NCBI RefSeq assembly: GCF_002256285.1
Contig: NZ_NKJE01000013.1
Span: forward strand, 1 to 64,000
Length of the DNA: 64,000 nucleotides
Reading direction: 5' to 3'
DNA from: Flavobacterium sp. BFFFF1
GTDB lineage: Bacteria > Bacteroidota > Bacteroidia > Flavobacteriales > Flavobacteriaceae
Part shown: piece after piece, positions 52,695 through 62,919 of the stretch
Layout: every line of letters starts with the position of its first letter
Numbering within the stretch: the first letter of the stretch is position 1
Program-made: the position numbers and the translations under genes
Notes under the pieces: model-generated
Databases searched by the model: none
The model's input: only the letters and a program-made list of their open reading frames with translations
Told to the model about the DNA's origin: nothing

Positions 52695-55600
52695 TTAAAA
52701 GACCAACTTTTTAGTAACGGTTTTTTGTTTGCTGTCGCTCACCTGAATGATCAGTACCTGTTGTTCTGCCCGCAGTTCATTCGTAGTGAATGTCGTGCTG
52801 TTCACATTACCCTGCTCAAACAATAGCCTGCCGCGGATATCAAATACTTTGACACCATTCATAGGCGTTGTACCGCTGTTGATATTCAAAGTCCCGTTTT
52901 GAGCGTAAACAATTACACCCTCGTTGGATAGCGTCGGATTCTCAGTCCCCAGTGGGGCATTTTGGTATACCAACTCGAAACGGTTGGTAAAATTGCCTGC
53001 TGTTGATGCAAAAGTATAAGCGCCATTTTTGATGTCGTGGTAGATTCCGGTGAAGTTGTCTTTGATGAAAACAGGCTGATCTCCTGCAAACAAACCATCG
53101 GTGTGATCCAGCGAAATGGTATAGGAACCTGCACTTTCAGTGGTAAAACCTAAAGCAACGGTGTCATTAATATCAAACGGCAACGCCCTTCCCTGAATTA
53201 CATAAGGGGTGTTGTCAACGATTGAAAACAATTTCGCTGCGTTGGTTTCAATCAATTTTCCGTCATATTTAAAGTCGGCATTATTGGTTGCTCCCGGAAG
53301 ATAACCCACCAGCACCTGATTTAGAACAGCGCTTTCATTAGACAAGTTAAGCCAAATACGGTTTTTGTCATTGTTCGCCGTCCGGAAGAACTGGTTCGCA
53401 TTGTTAGCAACCCTCATGCTGTTACTGAAATTAATGGTTGTGGAAGCGTTGGTATTTATTACAAATCCCTGTCCTACCTGTATGGTTCCGTTTGGCGTAG
53501 CGCTTAATGGCGACGTGTTAGAGGCGGAAGCCGCTCCAGTCGCATTGTAAGAGGCATAGTTTGCTCCCGAAGCCGATCCCTGTAACACGTGTGCCCAAAA
53601 GTACAGGGTACTGACAGACGTATTGGCATCTAAGAATAAATCAGCGTCAATGGTTGACGGATAAGGGTTTCCGATCATGTTATACCCTTGGTTCAAATTG
53701 GTCACCGCGATTGATTTAGCGCCATTGTTAGGTACACCACGGAAACGTCCGTTAAAGACGGTAGGTGTATTTGGGAATGTGTTTGGCGCCCGAATCATAA
53801 ATCCTTTGGCCACTTCGAAATCGTTGGTAGCGGGAACGATTGGAGCGAAGTTATTGTTCGTTTCACTCATCGTGTAAAAACGGTTTGGCAACGTGCCTGG
53901 AGAAAAAGCCAATAGGTTTTGGCCAAATACAGGTGATGACCAGTACACATAATCCTGGCGTATCATGGTGGCATTACGCTTTACTACAATCTTACCGGAA
54001 TTCACCGATTCGTTTACCTGGATAAGGTTGGCATTGTTTTCAACGACAACACCGCTGGTCACATTATATTGATCTCCATTGGTTCCCAAATCGATTACGG
54101 CATCACTAGTAACCAATTCATTTTGTAATGTAATGTTGGTGCCTGAGCTAACTGTAAGCAAGGTATTTGCATTTACAGTTAGTTTTCCAGCTTCGAATCC
54201 ACCCTCGATTCCCGAGTTGTAGTCTCCTGCGATTACGGCGTCCACCGCTGCAATTGGTCCGGTGATGTTTGACCACTGGGTACCGTCCCAGGTCACTGTC
54301 GACGGCACTGCTTCTCCATAAATCGTCACATCATCAAGCCTGAAAGTACCGGTTCCTGAGGCAGCGGCTGCATTCAAATCGGCACGCTGAGTTCCGTATG
54401 GATAGATCCTGAAGGTCACCGTTCCACCATCTGCGGAAGCGAAATCTGCAAAGTCCCAGGTCGCTGTAGTACCTACGGTAGGCGTAAGTGGTGCCGCACC
54501 CCATGCTGTAGAAGTCGTAAATCCGTTAGTACTGTAACGAACTTCGAGGCGGTTTGGCGCAGTATTGCTGGCCTGTCTGAAAAACGACAATGACCTTAGG
54601 TTTACTTTATATCCTGCTGCTGCGCTTACAGAGAACTCAATATAGGAGGTGTTGACCACATTCGCAGTAGCATTAAGTGTAGTAGAATTAAATACATTTC
54701 CTGTCGAATTACAGGTAATCGTACTCCTCGTTAACGGAGCACCCGTGGTGTTTGACGGAACAAATGCAATATTTCCGTTCGTAGGACAAGCGGAGGCACC
54801 TGTAAATTGATTCAGGTAAAGGCCACTTTTTACTGTTAACACCTGGATTACATCATTGGCCGCGTTATAGTTAAGGCTTGCCGCCTGTGATGCCGTGATA
54901 TTTGTAACTCCTGCGCTTAGGATATCAATAACGCCTGATGTAACGGTAGCCACTGCTGTGTCTGAACTGGAGTAGGTGATTGGATTAATGGCTGACGTTG
55001 GCGAAGTCGCTGTAAGCGTAAAGTTCGGCTCGAGATCTGTTTTAACAGGAAGCGCACCGAAAGTGATTACCTGACTGGCTTTGTCAATGGTTCCTGTCAG
55101 CGCGGGTTGTGCCAAAGTATATTTAGCAGCATCAGCACCAGACAATACAAATGCCGTATTGACATTCTTATTGATTCCTGCGTTCGCATCTTCAAAAGTT
55201 CCATTGCCGCTCACGGTCACCACATCAATTCCAACAATTCCGGATAGTGTAGCACCGGTAATGGTTGCGGTGGTCGTTCCGTCATAAACTTTGGTTGTCA
55301 CAACGGCGTTGATCACGGTAAGCCCTTTAGTACTTACAGTCAGTGATTGATTCACATTTGGCGCCGGGTTGAAGCCTGAACCACCATTTTGTGAAGCGGT
55401 GATTATTGTTGTACCTACGCCAACAATGGTTACGGTATCACCTGATACAGTAGCAACGGCCGGATTGGAGCTGATATAGCTTACAGTCAGTCCTGATGAA
55501 GCGGTAGCAGTCAATTGGAAAGGCGCATCACCATATACTTTATTGGCTAGCGGGTTGAACGTAATCGTTTGGTCTGTCAGTGACGAATTCACGACATTTA

Positions 55601-58600
55601 GTGGCTGGATCACATCTGCGGCGGCGAAATAATCAGCATTTCCGGCTTGGGAAGCGGTGATGTTTGTGACACCTGTACCCACAATATGAACCGTATCTCC
55701 AATGATAACCGCTACGGCTGTATTGGAGCTGCTGTAAGTAATCTGGTTGATCACCGCGGTGTCTGAATTCGCTGTTAATGCAAAATCAGGATCGGCAACA
55801 TCTTTTGTTGGCAACGGGTCGAACACGATCGACTGCGTTCCCTTGGCAATGGTTACAGCCAACGTGGCACTGCCTGTACCCGCAGCATTGGTTGCAGATA
55901 TCGTTACGTTGAAGGTTCCGGCCTGAGTGGGTGTTCCAGTAATTTGTCCGTTCGTGTTGTTGATGGACAGTCCGTTTGGCAATCCTGACGCATTGTAGCT
56001 TACCGGTGCGTTAACTGCAGTAATGGTGTAGTTGCTGAAAACCGTTCCAACAGTTCCGCTCGCGGTCAGTACAGCATTTGTTACTACAGGCGCAATCAAG
56101 GTCGGTGCAAACGCAACACCTTTAGCAATAGCGCCTGTCGGGGCTGTGTATAAAATCACGTTATTGGCTGTAGTGATGTTAATCGGGGAGTTGTATCCGG
56201 CGGTATCGTTAAGCCTTACCACATTATTTGCGGTAAGTGCTCCCTGGCCGGTTGAAACGAAAAGGTAAGCACCACCCGCCTGTGTTTTGGCGGCAATAGA
56301 GAATCCTCCGAATGCAGTAGTATACGTACCGTTAGCGGTCCACGATCCTGCTACCAATGAATACTTGGCAATCGTACCGGCAGTATTTGAAGTAGCATAC
56401 ATGGCGTAAAGCACATCGTAAGTGCCATTATTAGCCGATGAAATCAGATAAAAGTCCTGAAGGCTGGTTACGCTTGCGGTAAGTCCTGGCAGCAGTGTTA
56501 ACGTACCACCTGTTGCGGCGTTTATGGTTCCAACAGCAATGGTGCTGTTTTGTGCATACACGGTTCCTCCAAACGCCTTCACGCCCCTGAAATTACCCGT
56601 TGGGCTTGGAGTTGTCGCATTATTGGTATAAAACCCGCCCTGGTCACCGATGAATAGGGTGGTATTGTTTAAACTGGTGGCGCAACGCGCTTGCTGGCCG
56701 GAAGTTCCGGTGTACGTGGTCGCCATTGTAAACGTACCCCCATTATTTAACGATCCTACACCTCTTGGATTAAGCGTATTTACGTTGGCAGAGGTATCAG
56801 TATTGTTTGCACCCGTGAAATACAATTGTGTACCATCGTTGCTGTTTGCGATATAACATGTCGAGGTAGCACTGGCGGAAAAGCGAAGTGCATTGGCACC
56901 CGATCCTGCGATTGCGGTGGTGGTAACGACGCCCGGTGTTGTAGGGTTTAGTTCGACGATCGATGCAGTGGTATTTGAAGTGACACCTGATGCATTGGTA
57001 ACAAGGACCGCAATATTTCCATTCGTAAATGACGACGACGTTACCGTTAAAGTCTGCGTGACATCTGCTGCAATATTGAAGTTGCCATTACCACCCTGGG
57101 TAGCGGTGATTATTGAAGTTCCAATACCTGTAATGGTTACTGTATTTCCTGCAACGGTTGCTACAGCGGGATTGGAACTAATGTAAGAAACTGACAAATT
57201 TGATGAAGCCGTTGCCGTAAGGTTGAAATGTGCGTCGACGGTAGTTTTAGTGGGCAGTGTCCCGAATGTTATGGTCTGGTTGGCCTTGGTAATATCGCCT
57301 GTCAGCGTTGTAGGCTGGGTAAGGAAATATTTCGCATTGTCAGCGCCTCCCAGCACGAAACTTGTGGTCACCGGAATGGCAGTACCTGCATTAGCGTTGG
57401 TAAAGTCTCCATTGCCACTGATCGTAACGTCATCGCTTCCGACAATTCCCGTTAAGGTTGCGCCGGTGATTGTTGCAGCGGTTGTACCGTCATACGTTTT
57501 AGTGGTGACCACTGCGTTGGAAACGGTAAGTTCTTTAGTATTTATGGTTAAAGACTGTACCACATCCGGAGCCGGATTAAAACCTGAACCACCGGCCTGT
57601 GAGGCGGTGATGTTTGTGGTACCAGGTCCTACAACAGTTACTGTATTTCCTGAAACAGTGGCAACAGCGGTATTTGAACTGGCATAAGTTACTGTCAATC
57701 CTGAACTCGCCGTAGCAGTAAGGTTAAAATCAGCGTCGCCGTAAATTTTGTTGGTCAAAGCATTAAAAGTAATGGTTTGATTCGTAAGTGCGGTAGTTGT
57801 AACGATGAGGTTTTGGTCTACATCTGCAGCAGCAAAATAATCGCTGTTTCCAGCCTGTGAAGCAGTGATAATCGTGGTTCCGGCACCAACGATGGTAACG
57901 GTAGATCCGCTGATGGTGGCTACCGAAGGATCCGAGCTCACATAAGTTATCGGGTTGATTCCTGAAGTTGCAGAGGTAGCTGTTAAATTAAAATCCGCAT
58001 CACCGGTTTGTTTCGGCGCCAATGCGTTGAAGGCAATCGACTGCGTTCCTTTCGCAATGCTGATGACCAGGGTTTTTGAATCACTTCCGAGTCCGTTAGT
58101 CGCCGAAATCGTTACGTTGAAGTCGCCTGCGGTCGTTGGTGTTCCAGTGATTTCTCCTGTCGAAGTATTTACCGACAGTCCGTTTGGTAAAGAGAGTGCA
58201 TCATAGCTTGTTGGTGTATTCAGCGCTGTAATCGTGTAAGTAAACGCAACACCTACGGTAGCATTTGCAGTAAGCGCACTATTGATCACTGGTGGAGCAG
58301 GGCATACGTTAAGCGGTGCGTCGGCATTGCTGATCACCAAAGCGGTAGTTCCACCGGTTGGGTTTACGGTATTTACCGAGGTCCATGTGCCGTCAGTATC
58401 TGTAGCACAACCCACTAAAGTATTGGAAATATTTCTTTGCTCAATCCTTTTTACACCATTGGCGTTTACGTTTGGAACAATGGTGTTCCAGCTTCCGGCT
58501 GCGGTAGCATAGCCTGTTACCACGCTTCCGATGGTCAATCCGATACTTTCTACTACAGTAGAAGCTATTGGTCGGCCTGTTCCGGTCGTATTTCCATAAA

Positions 58601-61600
58601 GCTGTACGAAGTTTTTAGCTGTAGCGCTGGACGTACTTTTGATTAATGTACCGCTTGTCGCGTTCGCAGCCGTACCAAATGATAGTACTGTGATACTCTG
58701 GTCAAGCGCTTTTCTGTAGTAAGTCAGCGTTCCGGTAGCATTCCCGATTACGATAGTAGGATAAATAAGGTTACCGGCGGTAAATCTTCCGTTCCCCGTA
58801 TTTACGAATCCGAACCAGCCTGTGTAATTTCCGCTCGCGTCGGTAGTAAATGTTTCGTAATTTCCGGCTGTACTGATGCTCGCGCTTGATGAGTAGATAA
58901 ATGAAGTTCCTGTACTATTGACCAATAGTGGATTTCCGGCACCGGCATTGGTCGTACCAAAATCAACCGTTCCGCCTCCGGTAGCAGCGTTTGTTGCTCC
59001 ATTAATGAAATATCTGTAAGAAGTATTTGGTGTCAATCCGCTCACAGTGGCCCTGAAAATTACAGGAAGCCTTGAGGAAGTTCCTGAGGCCATATATTGC
59101 GGAACAATGACACCCGTAAAACCACTTTGGGTAAGCAAAGGCGCATTTACAACCTGTGGCTGTATGACGTTCGCTGCTGCATTGTAATTCGAATCACCAG
59201 CCTGAGAAGCGGTAATATTGGTTGTTCCTGATCCTGTTATGGTAACAGTGTTACCTGTAACTGTCGCTACGCCTGGAGCAGAACTTGCAAAAGAAACCGG
59301 TAATCCCGAATCCGACGTCGCGCTGATTGTAAATGGTGCATCCGTAGTCGCTTTGGCAGGCAATGCAGCAAAAGTGATCGTTTGGTTTGCTTTTGCAATA
59401 TCAGCCGTTAAGCTAAGCGGTGTTAACGTATAATTTCCGGCATCAGCTCCCGTGATGGAGTATCCGGTCACAACTACCGTTTTTGCTGTACCGGCATTCG
59501 CCGTGTCAAATGTGGCCGTTGGCGTTCCGGTTAGGGAAACATCTTCTGAACCGACTACACCGCTCAAGACAGCCGTACCGTTAAGGGTAGCAGCAGTAGT
59601 TTGGTCGTATGTTTTATTATTTGCGGTAATTCCCGTTATCGTAAGTGTTGCGGTGGTGATATTTGCCGATAAACTTGCGGGCTGTGTAATGCTGTAATTG
59701 CCAGCATCAGCACCTGTAAGGGAAATAGCCGGCGTGACAGCGATTGCGGTACCAATGGCAGCGCTGGCAAAATTTCCTGCACCAACATAAGAAACTACAT
59801 CACCACTGATGATACCCTGAAGCGTACCCGTGATTGTTGCGGTCGTAGTACCGTCATAAGTTTTGTTGGCCGCCACCGCACTGTCAAGCGTTAACGCCTT
59901 TGGTGTGATGGCTGCAGTTAATCCCGTTGGTTGGGTCAACGAATAGTTTGATGCATCAGTACCAGTTAACACAGCGGTTGAGGTGACGTTGATCGCATTC
60001 CCCACCGTTTCCGTAGCAAAAGTTCCGGTCCCTGTGAAACTTACATCGTCTGCGTTGACGATGCCTGTCAATGTTCCTGTGATAACGGCATCCGTATTGT
60101 TGTTATAAATCTTATCTGCAGCTACAGCGCCTGAAATCGTGAGTGCCTTAGCATTTACAGTCAATACCTGGTCAACAGGGACTGCACTGTCGTAGGTACT
60201 GTTGCCAGCCTGAGAGGCAGTGATCGTTGTATTGCCCACACCAACAATCGTAACAGTATTTCCTGAAACGGTCGCGACATTTGTGTTGGAACTTACATAA
60301 GATACAGTCAATCCTGAACTTGCAGTAGCAGTCAGGTTGAAATTGGCATCACCATAAGTAACCGCTGAAAGCGCATTGAATGTAATGGTTTGTGGTGTTA
60401 AAGCACCGGCGATAATATTAGCGGTTAGCCCTGTTGGCTGGGTTAAAGTATAGTTACCAGCTTCAGTTCCCGATAAAGTACTTGTTGATGTTACAGGGAT
60501 CGCTGTTCCAACCGAAGCCGAATCAAAAACGCCCGTTCCGTTTAAAGTAACATTGTCAGCACCAACTATACCGGATAAGGTACCTGTAATGACTGCTGCG
60601 GTTGTACCGTCAAAGGTTTTGTCCTGAGCAGCAGCACCTGTGATGGTCAACGCTTTCGGATTTACGGTGCTTGAAACGGTTGCCACATTCACGGCAACAG
60701 CTCCGGCACTGGAATTGGAAATATTTCCTGAATAGGCTCCAACGGCAACTGTTCCTGATAAACGGACATAAATTGTAGTGGAAGAAATGGTTCCCGCAGC
60801 ACCAACAGTGATTGGTGAAGCGTTAGTACCCACATTCGCTGAAAAGTCTGAAGTTGTAGAAACTTCAAATCCAACTGCTGGCGTAACCGTAATGCCCGCG
60901 GTCATGTTATCACCTGAAAGCGAATAAGAAGTAGTAGCAGACGGCGTTCCATAGGTAGTGGACAGCGCGCTTAAAGTCCCTGTTGTATTGATGGTAGGAA
61001 CCAGGTTTTCAGGAACGATCTCTCCGTTGCTTAAGATGGCAGCATGTCCGGTGTATCCTGTAAAACTGATTTTAGCCAATTGTGCTGAAGTCAAACCTGT
61101 TGCTGTAGAACCAACGAAGATTTTTCCGGCAGTTCCAGACGCGCCGGCAGTTCCCGTCCATCCTGTAACGGTCAAAGCAGTTCCATTCCATGTAACGGCG
61201 TTGCTGGCGGCAAAATTAATGGTATGGGAAGCAGCACCTAAAGCGATTGTGCCTGTAGTGTTCAGGTTTAAAGTACCTACTGACTGGTTAAAGCCGGTAG
61301 CTGTACCCAATGTGCCACCATTAAGGGTTACATTGGTGGATGACGCTAAAGCATTGGCGATTCCTAAATCCAGTTTTCCGCCTGAAACAGTTGTTGTCCC
61401 GGTGTAGGTGTTTGCGCTGGTTAGCGTCAGTGTTCCGGTATTGCTTTTTACAATGTTTCCACTGCCGGCCAATCTCGACGTTAAAGTATTTACAGCTCCT
61501 GTTCCAAAAGTCGTGTTTCCTGATTGGTTAATTGTAAGTGTATGTCCTGAACCAAGGTTCACGGTTTGTGCGATAGTGCCTGCAACAGCCGTCCAGGTAT

Positions 61601-62735
61601 TGGATAAACTGCTGATGCTTTGTGATGCATTGTTAAGATTTACCGTAGTGGCATTGGTACCGGTTTGTGCCAATGTTAAAGCACCTGTTCCCATTGAGGA
61701 ACCGCTGTTAACGGTAAGCGCACCATTACCAATGGTGGTTGCACCAGTTAAATTATTTCCTGTACCTGAAAAAACCAGTGTTCCTGATGCCGCTTTGAAC
61801 AATGCTCCTGAGCCTGTTGCGTTACCACTAAATGTAATAGTCCCGCCTGAAGATGGCTCTATGCGGGTATCTGCAAGAAAATTTACTGTTCCTGCCCAGG
61901 TGGTCGTGATACCGGAACCCAAATCAAGTGAAGGTAAGGCAGTTTGGTTTGGATTGAATTCCAGTGCTTGTGTAGCACCACCAAAAGTTCCGGCGATATT
62001 AAATCGCATTACCCCCGAGGTGTTAATCCTTATTGTTCCGGTAGTCGGTAAAGCTGCAACGGCATCAATACGTAGCCTTCCCGTTCCAGTAGTGCTGTTT
62101 ACGATAATTCCGCCGCTGAAAGTATTGGCTCCGGAAAGAATTAAGTTTCCTGAACTTGTTCCGTTATAGGTCAGTTGCCTATTTGCTCCAGATATTATGC
62201 TCGAAATGGTGACATTTCCAGTATTGTCTATGTTGACGTTGTTCGTCGTGGCATTCCCGAGAACGATTCCTAAGGTTGTTCCTGATGAACCGCCCTGGTT
62301 ATTTTGAAATGTGAAGTTTCCACCCGCATTCCTGATAATGGTATTGCTTACGCCATTTACCGTCGCACCGTTTAGTGTCAGCGTACCGCTTGCGCCACTA
62401 CTGCTGTTCCCGAGGAGAGGCATGTTCGTGGTTTTAGCCGAAGTAAGTTCGATGGCTCCAACCTGTACGTTGCTATTCGTGTTGGAATTGATTCCAACGC
62501 CTACAGTAGTACTTGTGGGGTTCGCGCCAAACTGCGCGGTTCCTGTAGATGTTGGAGTAGAACCTCCAGTCCAGTTGGATCCGGTAAGCCAGGCAGATCC
62601 GCCGGTACTTGACCATAATTGGGCGCTCGCCTGATTGAGGCCAAACAGTAAAACAGCTAAAAGAAGGCAGGCCTGTTTTAAAGACACAGCATTTTTAGCT
62701 TTTCTGTAATGGTTGTTGCGTAATTTGTTTTCCAT
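52695..62735 (-). CDS. Giant composite T9SS-secreted protein
   Basis: 3346 aa, from ATG 62735. The signal peptide ends ASAQ (about 39). The first 600 residues are beta-helix-like with autotransporter-type repeats (LTLTSANTYTGTTTVSGGKL near 445). A Bacteroidetes repeat domain follows (GTPSATTSYSLSGDNMTAGI). Then come six YDG domains (DKTFDGTTAAVITGTLSG type), eight QTITF-type MBG/Ig domains and two He_PIG-type Ig domains (LPNGLSVNTSTGEITGTPT). A propeller-like stretch (about 1900-2220) and a jelly-roll-like segment (about 2640-2810) are interspersed. The last 530 aa resemble the giants' C-terminal region (MIGNPYPSTIDA), ending KVFDIRGRLLFEQG...TKKLVF, a type C-like sorting signal. Likely a long surface fibre or adhesin. 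The function of this mix is not known. Confidence 0.9.
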   Translation of the reverse strand: MENKLRNNHYRKAKNAVSLKQACLLLAVLLFGLNQASAQLWSSTGGSAWLTGSNWTGGSTPTSTGTAQFGANPTSTTVGVGINSNTNSNVQVGAIELTSAKTTNMPLLGNSSSGASGTLTLNGATVNGVSNTIIRNAGGNFTFQNNQGGSSGTTLGIVLGNATTNNVNIDNTGNVTISSIISGANRQLTYNGTSSGNLILSGANTFSGGIIVNSTTGTGRLRIDAVAALPTTGTIRINTSGVMRFNIAGTFGGATQALEFNPNQTALPSLDLGSGITTTWAGTVNFLADTRIEPSSGGTITFSGNATGSGALFKAASGTLVFSGTGNNLTGATTIGNGALTVNSGSSMGTGALTLAQTGTNATTVNLNNASQSISSLSNTWTAVAGTIAQTVNLGSGHTLTINQSGNTTFGTGAVNTLTSRLAGSGNIVKSNTGTLTLTSANTYTGTTTVSGGKLDLGIANALASSTNVTLNGGTLGTATGFNQSVGTLNLNTTGTIALGAASHTINFAASNAVTWNGTALTVTGWTGTAGASGTAGKIFVGSTATGLTSAQLAKISFTGYTGHAAILSNGEIVPENLVPTINTTGTLSALSTTYGTPSATTSYSLSGDNMTAGITVTPAVGFEVSTTSDFSANVGTNASPITVGAAGTISSTTIYVRLSGTVAVGAYSGNISNSSAGAVAVNVATVSSTVNPKALTITGAAAQDKTFDGTTAAVITGTLSGIVGADNVTLNGTGVFDSASVGTAIPVTSTSTLSGTEAGNYTLTQPTGLTANIIAGALTPQTITFNALSAVTYGDANFNLTATASSGLTVSYVSSNTNVATVSGNTVTIVGVGNTTITASQAGNSTYDSAVPVDQVLTVNAKALTISGAVAADKIYNNNTDAVITGTLTGIVNADDVSFTGTGTFATETVGNAINVTSTAVLTGTDASNYSLTQPTGLTAAITPKALTLDSAVAANKTYDGTTTATITGTLQGIISGDVVSYVGAGNFASAAIGTAIAVTPAISLTGADAGNYSITQPASLSANITTATLTITGITANNKTYDQTTAATLNGTAVLSGVVGSEDVSLTGTPTATFDTANAGTAKTVVVTGYSITGADAGNYTLTPLSLTADIAKANQTITFAALPAKATTDAPFTISATSDSGLPVSFASSAPGVATVTGNTVTITGSGTTNITASQAGDSNYNAAANVIQPQVVNAPLLTQSGFTGVIVPQYMASGTSSRLPVIFRATVSGLTPNTSYRYFINGATNAATGGGTVDFGTTNAGAGNPLLVNSTGTSFIYSSSASISTAGNYETFTTDASGNYTGWFGFVNTGNGRFTAGNLIYPTIVIGNATGTLTYYRKALDQSITVLSFGTAANATSGTLIKSTSSATAKNFVQLYGNTTGTGRPIASTVVESIGLTIGSVVTGYATAAGSWNTIVPNVNANGVKRIEQRNISNTLVGCATDTDGTWTSVNTVNPTGGTTALVISNADAPLNVCPAPPVINSALTANATVGVAFTYTITALNTPTSYDALSLPNGLSVNTSTGEITGTPTTAGDFNVTISATNGLGSDSKTLVISIAKGTQSIAFNALAPKQTGDADFNLTATSATSGINPITYVSSDPSVATISGSTVTIVGAGTTIITASQAGNSDYFAAADVDQNLIVTTTALTNQTITFNALTNKIYGDADFNLTATASSGLTVTYASSNTAVATVSGNTVTVVGPGTTNITASQAGGSGFNPAPDVVQSLTINTKELTVSNAVVTTKTYDGTTAATITGATLTGIVGSDDVTISGNGDFTNANAGTAIPVTTSFVLGGADNAKYFLTQPTTLTGDITKANQTITFGTLPTKTTVDAHFNLTATASSNLSVSYISSNPAVATVAGNTVTITGIGTSIITATQGGNGNFNIAADVTQTLTVTSSSFTNGNIAVLVTNASGVTSNTTASIVELNPTTPGVVTTTAIAGSGANALRFSASATSTCYIANSNDGTQLYFTGANNTDTSANVNTLNPRGVGSLNNGGTFTMATTYTGTSGQQARCATSLNNTTLFIGDQGGFYTNNATTPSPTGNFRGVKAFGGTVYAQNSTIAVGTINAATGGTLTLLPGLTASVTSLQDFYLISSANNGTYDVLYAMYATSNTAGTIAKYSLVAGSWTANGTYTTAFGGFSIAAKTQAGGAYLFVSTGQGALTANNVVRLNDTAGYNSPINITTANNVILYTAPTGAIAKGVAFAPTLIAPVVTNAVLTASGTVGTVFSNYTITAVNAPVSYNASGLPNGLSINNTNGQITGTPTQAGTFNVTISATNAAGTGSATLAVTIAKGTQSIVFDPLPTKDVADPDFALTANSDTAVINQITYSSSNTAVAVIIGDTVHIVGTGVTNITASQAGNADYFAAADVIQPLNVVNSSLTDQTITFNPLANKVYGDAPFQLTATASSGLTVSYISSNPAVATVSGDTVTIVGVGTTIITASQNGGSGFNPAPNVNQSLTVSTKGLTVINAVVTTKVYDGTTTATITGATLSGIVGIDVVTVSGNGTFEDANAGINKNVNTAFVLSGADAAKYTLAQPALTGTIDKASQVITFGALPVKTDLEPNFTLTATSPTSAINPITYSSSDTAVATVTSGVIDILSAGVTNITASQAASLNYNAANDVIQVLTVKSGLYLNQFTGASACPTNGNIAFVPSNTTGAPLTRSTITCNSTGNVFNSTTLNATANVVNTSYIEFSVSAAAGYKVNLRSLSFFRQASNTAPNRLEVRYSTNGFTTSTAWGAAPLTPTVGTTATWDFADFASADGGTVTFRIYPYGTQRADLNAAAASGTGTFRLDDVTIYGEAVPSTVTWDGTQWSNITGPIAAVDAVIAGDYNSGIEGGFEAGKLTVNANTLLTVSSGTNITLQNELVTSDAVIDLGTNGDQYNVTSGVVVENNANLIQVNESVNSGKIVVKRNATMIRQDYVYWSSPVFGQNLLAFSPGTLPNRFYTMSETNNNFAPIVPATNDFEVAKGFMIRAPNTFPNTPTVFNGRFRGVPNNGAKSIAVTNLNQGYNMIGNPYPSTIDADLFLDANTSVSTLYFWAHVLQGSASGANYASYNATGAASASNTSPLSATPNGTIQVGQGFVINTNASTTINFSNSMRVANNANQFFRTANNDKNRIWLNLSNESAVLNQVLVGYLPGATNNADFKYDGKLIETNAAKLFSIVDNTPYVIQGRALPFDINDTVALGFTTESAGSYTISLDHTDGLFAGDQPVFIKDNFTGIYHDIKNGAYTFASTAGNFTNRFELVYQNAPLGTENPTLSNEGVIVYAQNGTLNINSGTTPMNGVKVFDIRGRLLFEQGNVNSTTFTTNELRAEQQVLIIQVSDSKQKTVTKKLVF

Positions 62736-62776
62736 AAGACAAGTTGTAAATTTTAATCCTGTTAAAAAAATCCCAA

Positions 62777-62784
62777 CAAAATTA
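62777..62784 (-). promoter_or_regulatory. Putative -7 box of the 3346-aa protein gene
   Basis: On the minus strand, TAATTTTG (62784-62777) lies 41 nt before the start codon. The -33 element is weak (TTTTCG about 20 nt upstream). Confidence 0.5.
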
Positions 62785-62865
62785 GGTTTATTTAAGGGGT
62801 ATCCCGAAAATCGGCTATTACGATATGGTTAAAAAATTGGTGTAGTTTTTTAATTTAATGTAAAC

Positions 62866-62895
62866 AAAAAAAGCTACCCGGTTAGGGGCAGCTTT
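62866..62895 (-). terminator. Terminator of the T9SS type A protein gene
   Basis: AAAGCTACCC and GGGGCAGCTTT (62870-62895) form a stem with one mismatch and a short loop. On the minus strand a run of seven T follows. It lies 25 bp after the stop codon at 62920. Confidence 0.75.
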
Positions 62896-62919
62896 GTATT
62901 GCTTGAGTAGGCGTAAGAA

